64,000 bases of DNA, taken from assembly GCA_910577115.1 (NCBI GenBank), contig CAJTMC010000002.1:100122-164121 (forward strand), written 5' to 3'. The notes under the pieces were generated by a model, which made no database searches, had not been told where the DNA came from, and saw only the letters and a program-made list of their open reading frames with translations. A program made the position numbers and the translations under genes. Source of the stretch: an uncultured Lachnospiraceae bacterium (GTDB taxonomy: Bacteria > Bacillota > Clostridia > Lachnospirales > Lachnospiraceae). This document shows positions 33,808 to 42,778 of this stretch, in pieces. Every line of letters starts with the position of its first letter. The stretch's first letter is position 1.

Positions 33808-34728
33808 TTATTGGAAAAACTCCTTTGTCATCTGTTTATATTCTTCCATAGTGTATGTTGATTCATATTCTCTAAGATAGGATATCCATTCGTTTTTGAG
33901 TTCTTCAAAGCCGGTTCCGAGATAAGTCTGATAATCGGATTCGTCTTTTCCTTCCCGTATTAGCTGCATGGTTTTTTCCATGCCGTAGTTGCTGACTAAA
34001 TACTCAACAAAACACTGTGAGCACTCGTACCATATCATTCCGTCCTGTGTCTGAATGGAGTATGTATATCCTCCGGCGCGCCCGATAGCGTCAAGCATTT
34101 CATTGCTTTTTTCCATGTCATAAAATTTCTCCAATGTCAATCTGGCATCATAGGTAAAGAAATCCATAATGTCGATTTCATATTCCTCGAAAAAGCGGCT
34201 ATATTTGACACCGGTTCTTGCACTTACGTAGTCGCAGATTCCTTCCTCCAAAGAATTGCTAAAACAGCTCACTCCGAGAATGGAGTGTGTCAACTCGTGG
34301 GGAAGGTCGCGATCCGCCGACATTTTTGTTTGGTTAAGGGACAGTAAGATACTGAACTCTATCGCCCCGTCTGCACCTTTTGTCGGGGAACATGCCATAG
34401 AATGCGGGGTGCCTCCCATTTCCAAATTGACAAAAACAGTGTCTGCGTCGGCATCATAATCCATATACCAGTCTTCCGCTCCCAGCAAGTTTTCTATCTG
34501 TGGTATATACGCTGCTACAAGCGCCTCATAGTCCTCCTGCGTGGGAAGAAACGAGTTTGAGAAATCATAATAGTTCCAGTAATCACTTCCATAGTGAAAC
34601 GCATAGTTCCAATCTTTTTGTTCCGTTAGCTGCGGCGCTTTTGCCATTTCTTCTTGTTTGAGTGTGCAACTTGTTAAAAACACAACAATCAACAGTGCTC
34701 CTATTACCCTTTTTCCTTTGTGTTTCAT
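33808..34728 (-). CDS. Lipoprotein with zinc-metallopeptidase motif
   Basis: A 306-residue lipoprotein: signal peptide with lipobox FLTSC (Cys21), then an extracellular domain with HELTH at 144-148 (HExxH) and Glu161/Glu162 in LEEGICDYVSA about 14 residues later. This is the arrangement of gluzincin-type (MA clan) peptidases, with the third zinc ligand in an EG..Y helix. It probably degrades or trims proteins at the cell surface. ATG has a G6 ribosome site at 8 bp. The family is not one I can name, but the active-site pattern is clear. Confidence 0.75.
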   Translation of the reverse strand: MKHKGKRVIGALLIVVFLTSCTLKQEEMAKAPQLTEQKDWNYAFHYGSDYWNYYDFSNSFLPTQEDYEALVAAYIPQIENLLGAEDWYMDYDADADTVFVNLEMGGTPHSMACSPTKGADGAIEFSILLSLNQTKMSADRDLPHELTHSILGVSCFSNSLEEGICDYVSARTGVKYSRFFEEYEIDIMDFFTYDARLTLEKFYDMEKSNEMLDAIGRAGGYTYSIQTQDGMIWYECSQCFVEYLVSNYGMEKTMQLIREGKDESDYQTYLGTGFEELKNEWISYLREYESTYTMEEYKQMTKEFFQ

Positions 34729-34920
34729 AACGCATTCCCCCCTTTGTTATAGTTTTGGTCGTGTGGCTTTGTTTGGTGTACTTTTATACTATTTCAAATT
34801 TTTACACACCGCAATCCTATTTGGGTCAATGACGTTATTTTTGTATTCAATGCATTCCTGTCCCAAAACTACAAAAATATCAGCACTTTTTGGATTGCAG
34901 TCCTAAAACTTTGCAAACAT

Positions 34921-34962
34921 AAAAAATAAGGACAAAATCAATTTCCTTAATCTTGCCCTTAT
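34921..34962 (-). terminator. Terminator of the GH43 pair
   Basis: 12-bp stem ATAAGGGCAAGA/TTTTGTCCTTAT with two G-U pairs, followed by TTTTTT on the minus strand. Confidence 0.75.
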
Positions 34963-34993
34963 CCATAATATTCTCTATTCCAAGTTCTTTAAC

Positions 34994-36532
34994 TTAATCC
35001 ACATACTCAAAGTAATCAAAATCCGCCGGTATCCTCGTGCCGCAGCCGCCGTTATTCGCATAAATGCCAACCAGCGTACCTGTATGCCGTTTCGGATCGT
35101 CGGGTACGCCCTCGTCGCACAGGTAAATGCAGTTTTCAAGTGTTCCGGCATGAATCCAGTCCTCGCCGTCATAGCTGTAGTAGAATGTTCTCGTGAGTCT
35201 GTCTACCACTACCTTGAGATAAACTGCCTGCTCCTTGATGTCGCAAACCTCCGCCATCAGCTCCTCGCCATGATTGCGGTTAATGACAAGCTGCAGCTTT
35301 CTGCCGCCCTCGCAGCACAGGGAAAAACGTGCATACGTCGCCGTACTGTAATAACAGGTCAGTCCCGCCTGTTCTCCGTCCCGCGTGGGATAAAAGTCAA
35401 GCTTTGTTGACGCGGTATAGCTTAACTCCTGCTCGCGTCTGACTAATGTATTCTTCGCGCGGATTTCCGAGAGCTGTCCGTCCAAAGTCCATATGCGGAA
35501 ATATCCCGGTCTTTCCGTCAGCGAGCAGCTTCCCTTTGCGGGATTGCGCACAAACTCCCAGTTCAGGTCTAATGTATCGCTGTCAAAATCGTCTCTTGTC
35601 CATTTTTCAAATGTGCACTGCGGCAAATCCGGCGCCGTCTGCTCGGTGCTGGGACCCTTGCGGTCATTGATGATAAACCAGTCGTCTTCAAGCCATGTGA
35701 CAGGGTCTAAGCCCGACTCCCTGCCAATCGTGGTGTAATGTCCCTGATTTGGTCTGCCCATGAGGTAATATACCCACCAGTCGCCGTTCTGCGTTTCAAT
35801 CAGCTTACCATGTCCCGTTCTTTGAATCGGTGCGTCGGGATCAAACTGGCGCATCAGCGGATTATAAGGTGACGGCTCGTAAGGCCCAAACAAATTTTCG
35901 GAACGTCCGACGTTGATGCCATGTCCGTATCCGGTACCGCCCTCCGCAAGAATTGCGTAATAATATTTTCCGCACTTTAACAGGTGCGGCCCTTCCGGAC
36001 AGCGCTCGCCTGTTCCCGGCCATACGGGAATCTTGTCGCCAATTACCTTCGTGCAATCGTCGCTTAGCGGTACAAGGTTGATGCCCGGGCTGATTACCAT
36101 ATAGTGTTTTCCGTCATCATCTACAAAATGGGAAGGGTCAATATCGTCCACTTCCAGCCAGCTGGGTTTGCTGTACGGGCCTTCCGGCTTATCCGAGGTC
36201 ACTACAAGCTGTCTGCGCATTACATTGTTGTCGCGCTTGCCGTCCGCATTCAAACGCAGTGTCGCCATAATGATAAACTTGCCGTTGTGGTAGGAAATAT
36301 CCGGCGCCCAAATGCCATGCGAATCGCGGATACACTGCAAATCAAGGTCGTCCGAATCCGTAATCGCGTGTCCGATAACGTGCCAGTGTACCATGTCTTT
36401 GGAATGGCTGATTGCAATTGCCGGAAAATACTGAAATGTTGAGTTCACCATGTAGTAATCGTCACCTACGCGCACTACCGACGGATCGGGAAAAAAGCCG
36501 CGTTGTACGGGATTTTGATAGGTATTGCTCAT
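34994..36532 (-). CDS. Glycoside hydrolase family 43 (beta-xylosidase/alpha-L-arabinofuranosidase), second of pair
   Basis: A 512-residue GH43 enzyme. The five-bladed propeller carries the catalytic base Asp16 (FFPDPS), the pKa-setting Asp132 (DIDPSHF) and the acid Glu180 (CPEGPH). The C-terminal ~190 residues form a beta-sandwich as in GH43 enzymes with a GH43_C2-type domain. No signal peptide, so it acts on imported oligosaccharides, releasing xylose or arabinose. ATG at 36532 has AAAGGA about 10 bp upstream. It is 107 bp downstream of the other GH43 gene; the spacer contains a palindromic repeat. Confidence 0.85.
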   Translation of the reverse strand: MSNTYQNPVQRGFFPDPSVVRVGDDYYMVNSTFQYFPAIAISHSKDMVHWHVIGHAITDSDDLDLQCIRDSHGIWAPDISYHNGKFIIMATLRLNADGKRDNNVMRRQLVVTSDKPEGPYSKPSWLEVDDIDPSHFVDDDGKHYMVISPGINLVPLSDDCTKVIGDKIPVWPGTGERCPEGPHLLKCGKYYYAILAEGGTGYGHGINVGRSENLFGPYEPSPYNPLMRQFDPDAPIQRTGHGKLIETQNGDWWVYYLMGRPNQGHYTTIGRESGLDPVTWLEDDWFIINDRKGPSTEQTAPDLPQCTFEKWTRDDFDSDTLDLNWEFVRNPAKGSCSLTERPGYFRIWTLDGQLSEIRAKNTLVRREQELSYTASTKLDFYPTRDGEQAGLTCYYSTATYARFSLCCEGGRKLQLVINRNHGEELMAEVCDIKEQAVYLKVVVDRLTRTFYYSYDGEDWIHAGTLENCIYLCDEGVPDDPKRHTGTLVGIYANNGGCGTRIPADFDYFEYVD

Positions 36533-36577
36533 ATTGGTTTGTCCTTTCTGTTTTACATTTTTCGTTTTTATGTTCAC

Positions 36578-36597
36578 AAATATGACACTTCTGTCAG
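36578..36597 (+). repeat. Dispersed palindrome, copy D (degenerate)
   Basis: TGACACTTCTGTCA at 36583-36596 preceded by AAATA, in the spacer between the two GH43 genes. It keeps the TGACA/TGTCA half-sites and the AAATA flank but differs in the centre. Its orientation is opposite to copies A-C. Confidence 0.5.
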
Positions 36598-36639
36598 TTT
36601 TTACTTTAGGAAAATACGACTGTCGGAGCGATTTGCGGA

Positions 36640-38241
36640 CTATGCCTGATAAATCACACTGTCAACAACTGCATATCCGGTGCTGTCATCGTTTTGTGAC
36701 GCACAGAAGACACCGTTTTTCACGCCAACCCACCTGCCGGGTATTGATGACATATCGCCTGCTTTTTGGTAGTTGTTTCCGTCTGTACTGTATTCTATCG
36801 TGACGGTTTCCAACGGGAAATCTTTCTCATTTTTATTCAGGTCGCGCAATCCCGTTTTCTTAACGGAATATCTGACAAAAATTTCACCTGCTTTTGCTGC
36901 TTCAATCGGCTCCAGCTCTGCCACTGTTTCAATTGTTTCGTCCGGAACGATTTTTCCGTACTTCTGCACACCTGTTACATAGCTTACCGCGAGTTTATCG
37001 CCCTGCTTTTTGAATGTCACAAGTCCGTAGGTCATTCCCATAGAAATGACGCCTGCCTCGTCGCCGTCCGCAAGGTTTGACAAATCTAACTTCGTGACGC
37101 AGGTAAACTCTGGTGCAGGCCATTTCTGTATTAATAGGTTTGGCATATCGCCGTATACGCTGTTCTTCTTTACCGCGTTCAGTTTCAAATTTGTTCCGGT
37201 CAGTGCGTACCATTCCGTTTTCGGGTTGGCGTTCCACTGCCACTGCAAGCCAAGCGTTGTATCCGTAAAATCGTCTGACGCTGCCGGCTCGCAAACTTCC
37301 CACTCGACATCGCCCACGTTCGGTTTCTTATATTCCATGACAGGCTCACCATAATCGTTTCCATCCTTTGCGATACCGATAATCGGCCAGTCGTTCTGCC
37401 AGCTCATTGGCTGTAAGTGAACAATTCTGCCTGCCGCGTACACGTCCTGAAAATGAACGAACCAGTCCTCGCCTGTAACGGTATCCACCCATGCACCCTG
37501 ATGCGGTCCGTTTACGGGGCTGTCGCCTTGCCGCATAACTACCTTATATTCGTATGGTCCGAAAATATTCTTGGAACGCAGCACTGTCTGCCAGCCGATT
37601 TTCACGCCGCCTGCCGGAGCAAAAATGTAATACCAGCCGTTTCTCTTGTATAGCTTTGGTCCTTCTATCGTCACCTGATCGTTCTCGTTACCGTCAAAAA
37701 TCTTGACTTCCTCGCCGATTAAGCCCATTCCGTCCGGCTGCATTTCTACCATATGAAGTACACTCTTGTAGCCGATTCTGCTCTTTGCCACGCCTGCCAC
37801 AAGATATGCTTTTCCGTCGTCGTCCCAAAACGGGCAAGGGTCAATCCAGCCTGCCGCAGGTCTGATGTTTACGGGCTTTAACCATTTACCGAACGGATCT
37901 TTTGTGGCGCTCATGTAAATACCCTCGTCAGGCATTGGAAAGCAGGCATAGTATGTACCCTCATGATACCGGATTGACGGCGCCCACACGCCGCATCCAT
38001 GAATCGGATTTTCGTAGCGCGGCTCGGGAATTTCGTCAATAATGTAGTTGACGACCTTCCAGTTCACTAAATCCTTTGAGTGCAATAGCGGTAAGCCCGG
38101 CGCGTTACAAAAGCTTGATGCAATCATAAAGTAGTCCTCTCCTACCCTGATTGCGTCGGGATCCGAATAATCCGCATAGAGAATCGGATTTTTGTAGTTT
38201 CCGTTCCCTAAATCTGCGTTCCATAGTTTCGTTGATATCAT
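36640..38241 (-). CDS. Glycoside hydrolase family 43, first of pair
   Basis: A 533-residue GH43 enzyme with catalytic Asp27 (YSDPDA), Asp134 (WIDPCPF) and Glu193 (TIEGPK), the usual base / modulator / acid trio, and a C-terminal beta-sandwich. No signal peptide. It is a paralogue of the downstream gene but clearly diverged, so the two probably differ in substrate (for example arabinan versus xylan or arabinogalactan fragments). ATG at 38241 has AGGA at 8 bp; the longer frame to 38331 runs into a dispersed repeat and lacks a ribosome site. No transporter or regulator is adjacent. Confidence 0.85.
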   Translation of the reverse strand: MISTKLWNADLGNGNYKNPILYADYSDPDAIRVGEDYFMIASSFCNAPGLPLLHSKDLVNWKVVNYIIDEIPEPRYENPIHGCGVWAPSIRYHEGTYYACFPMPDEGIYMSATKDPFGKWLKPVNIRPAAGWIDPCPFWDDDGKAYLVAGVAKSRIGYKSVLHMVEMQPDGMGLIGEEVKIFDGNENDQVTIEGPKLYKRNGWYYIFAPAGGVKIGWQTVLRSKNIFGPYEYKVVMRQGDSPVNGPHQGAWVDTVTGEDWFVHFQDVYAAGRIVHLQPMSWQNDWPIIGIAKDGNDYGEPVMEYKKPNVGDVEWEVCEPAASDDFTDTTLGLQWQWNANPKTEWYALTGTNLKLNAVKKNSVYGDMPNLLIQKWPAPEFTCVTKLDLSNLADGDEAGVISMGMTYGLVTFKKQGDKLAVSYVTGVQKYGKIVPDETIETVAELEPIEAAKAGEIFVRYSVKKTGLRDLNKNEKDFPLETVTIEYSTDGNNYQKAGDMSSIPGRWVGVKNGVFCASQNDDSTGYAVVDSVIYQA

Positions 38242-38290
38242 GTGTTTGTCCTGCCTTTCTACTTTTTTATATCTAATTACCATTACGTGT

Positions 38291-38363
38291 ATCATTTTAG
38301 AAAGAATTTGCCATGCAAATTCTTTGAACACAAGCTGCTAAGCTTGTGTTTTTTACTTTATGC
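38291..38363 (-). repeat. Dispersed two-hairpin repeat, copy 2 (3' of the DUF3298 gene)
   Basis: On the minus strand: GCATAAAGTA, hairpin ACACAAGCT-TAGC-AGCTTGTGT, then AAAGAATTTGC-ATG-GCAAATTCTTT, ending AAAATGAT. It matches copy 1 at 31567-31629 apart from compensating and small loop changes. It lies between the DUF3298 stop and the GH43 start. Confidence 0.75.
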
Positions 38364-38448
38364 ATTAATTTCAGTCTATCATATTTGGTAAAAATTTACT
38401 ATATCGAATTGCATATCTTTCATATAAATTAACAATTGCCACAAAGCA

Positions 38449-40233
38449 CTACGACGTTTTCGGGGAAAGCTTAAGTCCGTTAAATTCCGAATACGGTACT
38501 GTCGCCTCCGGAAATCCCATCACGTATGCAGCAATACTATACGGATCCATAAAAAAGGTGATACCCTCGTCCGTCAGCACAAAATTCGTCATTTCCATAG
38601 AAATGCTCTCATGCACTGTTTCTTTGGCGCCCTGCCAGAAGTCGTTCGGACTTTTGTCAATTATTTTACTAAAATAAGCCGTCACAAGCGCTTTCAGCTC
38701 TTCCTCCGTTTCCGACACAAGGTCAGGCAGAAACAGACGTTCTCCTGTTTCGAGGTCAAAGACATACCCTTCCCACACCGGCATTCCATGCGCGCCGCCA
38801 AAATAGTGGTATCCCTCCTGCACAAAGCTCACATAGTTTCCGTCATAATACCGGACACACGCCACCTCGCTGTCATAGCTATAGGGCACAGAATCAATAA
38901 AATCCTCGTCCATGTGCGCATTGTTTTCAAACGATGTCTGCATATCCGCAACCTCGCGCTGATACAGATAATCGTTAATTTTCTCCGCCCCCGCAAAGGA
39001 CGCGTCCACCGAAAGCCACTCGATGTCCACCGTCCCCAGCAGCAGCTCCGGATTTTTCTCACTGTAGACTTCATGCCGCTGTGCCGCAAGCGTTCCCACC
39101 TCATGGATTCCTGTGCGATAAACAGGCTCCTCAAAATACATGGGCTGCTGCGAACTTGTCATACGCCTTCTGACAAGATACGCGTCATAATTTCGCATAT
39201 CCATATAGTATAAATCATCTCCCGACACTCTGATGCCAAAGCTATCGGGCGAAAAGCGTTTCACATAGTCCGACGTGTCGGAAAGCTCAAACAGCGTACC
39301 GCCCGTTCCGTCCTCTGTGGAAAGATACCCTACCGTCGCTTTGCGCGCATCATCGTATAGCATATAATAAAGCGTTCCATCATTATACGCCGCGCGAATG
39401 CTGCCCATTCCCTCAATTTCACCGATTACTGTCCGTTCCTTCGTTTGCAGGTCAACCCGTTCAAAAGTCCGTCTTTCAGTCCCCGTCACAACGAAAAACG
39501 CATCTGTGTCCGTCAAATATACAGGCTCCGAAGAATCCAGCCATTCTTCCTCCAACGCCGTCTGATACAGAAACTCCGTTTCCTCCACCGGAAGTTCCGC
39601 GCCGAGGCTTCCGTCTGCCAAAACCGCATAACAGCGCGTCAATTCACTGTGATACGGATTGTACAAGTACAGAATGCCGTTGCTGTAATACATGCCTGTG
39701 TACCCGTATATGTTGTCCTCCTGCGAAACCGCCTGCTCGTATCCGCTGCCGTCGGTGCTCATTCGTGACAGCACAAACGTCTCGCAATTGGCGCCACTGT
39801 CCGTTTTGCCGCAGACAATACGTTCAAGGAAGTACACTTTTTCCCCCAGCAGAATGCCTTTCCCGTCAAACATGCCGTAGTCCGGTTCAAATGCCTCGCT
39901 TTTCCACAAAAAGCGCGCGCGGTCGGTCGCTTTATCCACAATATAAATACAGTGCGTCCCGAAAAAGTATACATACTCCTCATTTTCTTTCACACTTGCA
40001 CCGTATTGTGATATCTGTGTCATAATCTCGTCAGTCTTGTCATCGGCGGCAGTTTCCGTTTCTGACACTTGTGTCATATTTTCACTTTCTTCCGGAACGC
40101 CCGTTTCTGACACTTGTGTCATATTTGTGTCATTCATGTCGACTGCGGGAGGCTGCGCCCCGCAGCCTCCCGCAATACAAAGACTAAATACTGCCGCCAA
40201 AATCATTGTTCGTTTTTTCATGCTCTTATACAT
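38449..40233 (-). CDS. Lipoprotein with C-terminal DUF3298 (RsiV-like) domain
   Basis: A 594-residue lipoprotein: signal peptide with Cys in AGGC, a low-complexity segment with MTQVSET repeats (about 38-75), a long beta-rich region that reads like a propeller of short YLG/Y.N blades (about 85-380), and a C-terminal DUF4163/DUF3298 part (FGGAHGMPVWEGYVFDLETGE) as found in the sigma-factor regulator RsiV and in lysozyme-binding proteins. It is exposed on the cell surface and its role is unknown. ATG at 40233 or 40221 (four codons later); neither has an ideal ribosome site. The MTQVSET segments are encoded by the dispersed palindrome. Confidence 0.7.
   Translation of the reverse strand: MYKSMKKRTMILAAVFSLCIAGGCGAQPPAVDMNDTNMTQVSETGVPEESENMTQVSETETAADDKTDEIMTQISQYGASVKENEEYVYFFGTHCIYIVDKATDRARFLWKSEAFEPDYGMFDGKGILLGEKVYFLERIVCGKTDSGANCETFVLSRMSTDGSGYEQAVSQEDNIYGYTGMYYSNGILYLYNPYHSELTRCYAVLADGSLGAELPVEETEFLYQTALEEEWLDSSEPVYLTDTDAFFVVTGTERRTFERVDLQTKERTVIGEIEGMGSIRAAYNDGTLYYMLYDDARKATVGYLSTEDGTGGTLFELSDTSDYVKRFSPDSFGIRVSGDDLYYMDMRNYDAYLVRRRMTSSQQPMYFEEPVYRTGIHEVGTLAAQRHEVYSEKNPELLLGTVDIEWLSVDASFAGAEKINDYLYQREVADMQTSFENNAHMDEDFIDSVPYSYDSEVACVRYYDGNYVSFVQEGYHYFGGAHGMPVWEGYVFDLETGERLFLPDLVSETEEELKALVTAYFSKIIDKSPNDFWQGAKETVHESISMEMTNFVLTDEGITFFMDPYSIAAYVMGFPEATVPYSEFNGLKLSPKTS
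40009..40126 (-). repeat. Dispersed palindrome, copies B, C and degenerate E, in-frame
   Basis: TGACACTTGTGTCA at 40063-40076 (B) and 40108-40121 (C), 45 bp apart with 26 bp of identical context, plus a degenerate TGATATCTGTGTCA at 40009-40022 (E). Each is read in the same frame of the DUF3298 lipoprotein gene as MTQVSE or MTQIS. Confidence 0.75.
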
Positions 40234-40339
40234 TTCCTTATTCTTACTCCACTATTGACTTCATTGATTCCTTTTTACTTCGAAAACTGTCGGGACAATG
40301 TAAACACAATTTCCTTCTATTGACTTTATTCATTTCTTT

Positions 40340-41515
40340 TTACTGTTGATGATCCGAATGCTGTGCCTGCTGCGTTGTTTCATTTTGTGTCGGATTCTGT
40401 GATACATTCTGCGACGCGTTTTGCGACGGCTGCTGCATCGTTCCATATATAGTTGCATTATTCGCATTCTGCACGCCGTTATTTATCGCCCCCTGCTGCT
40501 GTGCCATGCGCTTTTTTTCTTCCCTGCGTTTCTTCATCGTCTTTCTGAGCGCAAAGAAAACGATAATTCCCACAATCACAAGATACGGGAACAGTCTGAT
40601 AAACAGGAACAGTAAAACTTCAAGAAACATCAGGAAGCCGCTTGCCGTTGATTTAATCGTATTCTTCAGGCGGTCTGCAAAGGTATTCTTCTTCACAGGC
40701 TCTTCCTCAGCGCGGAATTCCATAACCTCCTCAATGCTGATATTCACATACGAATACGCCACATCTACATCCATGTACCGCTTGCTCGTCTGCAGACGGT
40801 TGATGTCATACTGCACAGAGGTCAGTCTGTCCTGAACCGTTATCATCTCCTCTATTGTCGTGCACTGCTCTAACATTTCAAGAAGGTTCTTTTCCTGTAT
40901 TTGCAGCGCCTCAATCTGCGTCGTCGTGTCGTAATACTGCTGGCTGATGTTGTCGATGCTTGCCGACTTCGATGTAATTTTACCCACTCCGTCAAGCGCG
41001 GAAACAAAGCTGTCGTAATTTTTCGACGGAACGCGGATTTCTATGTAATTGCGCATCGTGCCCTGCGTCTTGTGGTAGTCCGCATAATACCAGTCATAGC
41101 TGCTGTCCGTTTCGTTTTCCGACTGGATCACGCCGCCATACTGCGCGATTGCCTCCTTAATGGACGACATCGTTCCCGCATAGTCGAGCGTTTCCAGCTC
41201 AAGGTTGCAGCGGTATACAAGCTTTTCCTCCAAAAGCGTCATGCTGTCCATATTCTGCGTCGTGTTGTCGTCGCTCTGAGCGTCTGATGTCTCATAATCA
41301 GGCTCCTCGGCGGCGGCAGCCTCATTCATGGTATAATTGTCCTGCGCAATCCCCGCGCCGTAATCCGCCCTTTCCTGTGGCGCATAGCTTGCGGTGTCAT
41401 TGTTCGCAGGCGCCGAATCGATTGTTCCCGACGCGCTCCCACAGCCTGTCAGAAGACCTGCGGCGATCATAATCGCGGATAATGCTATTGACATTTTTTT
41501 CACAAACTTTTTCAT
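40340..41515 (-). CDS. DUF4349 lipoprotein
   Basis: A 391-residue protein with a lipobox LLTGC, an acidic Ser/Asn linker (about 27-95), a DUF4349 domain (about 100-285: YRCNLELETLDY ... IEIRVPSKNYDSFVSAL ... YYDTTTQIEALQIQEKNLL coiled-coil ... DVDVAYSYVNISIEE), then a transmembrane helix (about 305-330), a basic stop-transfer segment and a Gln/Asn-rich cytoplasmic tail. It is lipid-anchored at one end and membrane-spanning near the other. DUF4349 is of unknown function. ATG follows GGAGG. Last gene of a minus-strand pair with the DUF3298 lipoprotein. Confidence 0.8.
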   Translation of the reverse strand: MKKFVKKMSIALSAIMIAAGLLTGCGSASGTIDSAPANNDTASYAPQERADYGAGIAQDNYTMNEAAAAEEPDYETSDAQSDDNTTQNMDSMTLLEEKLVYRCNLELETLDYAGTMSSIKEAIAQYGGVIQSENETDSSYDWYYADYHKTQGTMRNYIEIRVPSKNYDSFVSALDGVGKITSKSASIDNISQQYYDTTTQIEALQIQEKNLLEMLEQCTTIEEMITVQDRLTSVQYDINRLQTSKRYMDVDVAYSYVNISIEEVMEFRAEEEPVKKNTFADRLKNTIKSTASGFLMFLEVLLFLFIRLFPYLVIVGIIVFFALRKTMKKRREEKKRMAQQQGAINNGVQNANNATIYGTMQQPSQNASQNVSQNPTQNETTQQAQHSDHQQ

Positions 41516-41645
41516 AACGGAACCTCCTTTTTATCACAAATTTGTAAACGATAGATTTATAAAACATTTCACACAATGAAACAGTCGAAAAATCTGTGAC
41601 GTTTCCCACAAATTTCCAACGCGTTCCATATTATGTGGTATCTTA

Positions 41646-41674
41646 AGTATAAACAATTATAAATATCTTTGCAA
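41646..41674 (-). promoter_or_regulatory. Promoter of the DUF4349 gene
   Basis: TTGCAA (41669-41674), 17-bp spacer, TATACT (41646-41651) on the minus strand; leader of about 125 nt. Confidence 0.55.
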
Positions 41675-41701
41675 TGTAAAAAACGCAAGCGTTTGTGTGA
41701 C

Positions 41702-41737
41702 AAAAAGAAAAAAGAACATTTCTTTACGAAATGCCCT
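41702..41737 (-). terminator. Terminator of the Rpn gene
   Basis: GGGCATTTC-GTAAA-GAAATGTTC stem (with G-U pairs) followed by TTTTTTCTTTTTG on the minus strand. Confidence 0.8.
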
Positions 41738-41756
41738 TTCCCTTAATACCTTACTT

Positions 41757-42602
41757 TTACGAAACTGTTTCCTGCATATACGCCTCTGCTTCACTTTCTG
41801 TTATATGATAATTTTTCTGCAGCCGCTCCAGTATCTCACTGTCTGATAAACCCAATTCCCTATATGTGGAAACTGCACCATATATTTTACCTTCTTCCCT
41901 CCCCTTTTCTATATTCTCTTGGTCGCGCATCCACAACGTCATATACTCAAGCCTCCATTCCCTGTTTTTCCTTGCCTGTTTCACTGCCTCTTCTAATTTC
42001 CTTACAAAGGCATCATCCGATTCCTTTCCCGCCACATAATCCAAAAACGCACTTAGTTCTTTACTGATATCATCCATTTTTCCGGATGCATTTAAAAATA
42101 TCTTTACTGTTCCATCATTCAAAACAATGCTGTTATCCTCCCTGCAGAGATTTTCAAAAGTATAAATATGCCTTCCCTTACCGAATGTATCAAACGGACT
42201 GATAAATATAACATAGCTTGGATTGAGCTTGTTATATAATTCCCCCTTGTCAATCAGCTGCAGATCAATCATGCTTTGGTAATACCGCGTCCTTTTGGGC
42301 AGCTCCTTCGTATCGGTCACCTACATTTCTATGTCGTAAACCGTTCCTTTGCCGTCCTTCACATATACATCAAGCCTGACGCTTTTCGCATCTGCGTCTG
42401 ACCGGATGCTCTTTTGCAGTTCCGGATACTCGATATGATCGATCTGCAGTTTTGGAAGAATTATTTGAAGCAGCTCTTTGCACAACTCCGCATTCTGCAT
42501 TACCTTTCCGAACAGGAAATCGTTTCCAATCCCCAATTCTTCCCATGCAGCATACCCTTTCTTTTTATTTTCCGTTCCTAATATCTTGCTTTCCGTCACC
42601 AT
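41757..42602 (-). pseudogene. Rpn/PD-(D/E)XK nuclease-family transposase, interrupted by an amber codon
   Basis: A gene of the PD-(D/E)XK nuclease transposase family (Rpn-like). The first part starts at ATG 42602 (GGGAGG upstream) and runs through GIGNDFLFGKVM and RLDVYVKDGKGTVYDIEM to a TAG at 42321-42323. The same frame continues without a gap as VTDTKELPKRTRYYQSMIDL to a normal end (EEGKIYGAVSTYRELGLSDSEILE). The family has Gln in that place (IEMQ), part of the catalytic ExQ, so a single CAG-to-TAG change explains the break. It is a recent pseudogene, unless the stop is read through. Confidence 0.85.
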
Positions 42603-42740
42603 TTCATATGCCTCCCTTATTATAGCAATTATTTTAATTACGTTCAATCGAAACTTTGTTCTCATTTAAGTATGAGTTCTTTCGATAGCAAGATTATATC
42701 CTATATTTTTTATTTCTGCATTTGACAGTTCATCCAACGT

Positions 42741-42772
42741 AAAAATCGCACCTGCTAATCTGCAAGTGCGAT
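42741..42772 (-). terminator. Terminator of the DEAD-box helicase gene
   Basis: ATCGCACTTGC-AGATTA-GCAGGTGCGAT stem (one G-U pair) followed by TTTTT on the minus strand. Confidence 0.85.
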
Positions 42773-42778
42773 ACTTTT

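Noticed and set aside
36490..36640. CcpA cre sites in front of the GH43 genes
   Set aside because: No match to the consensus in the spacers of the GH43 pair; only the ackA site fits.
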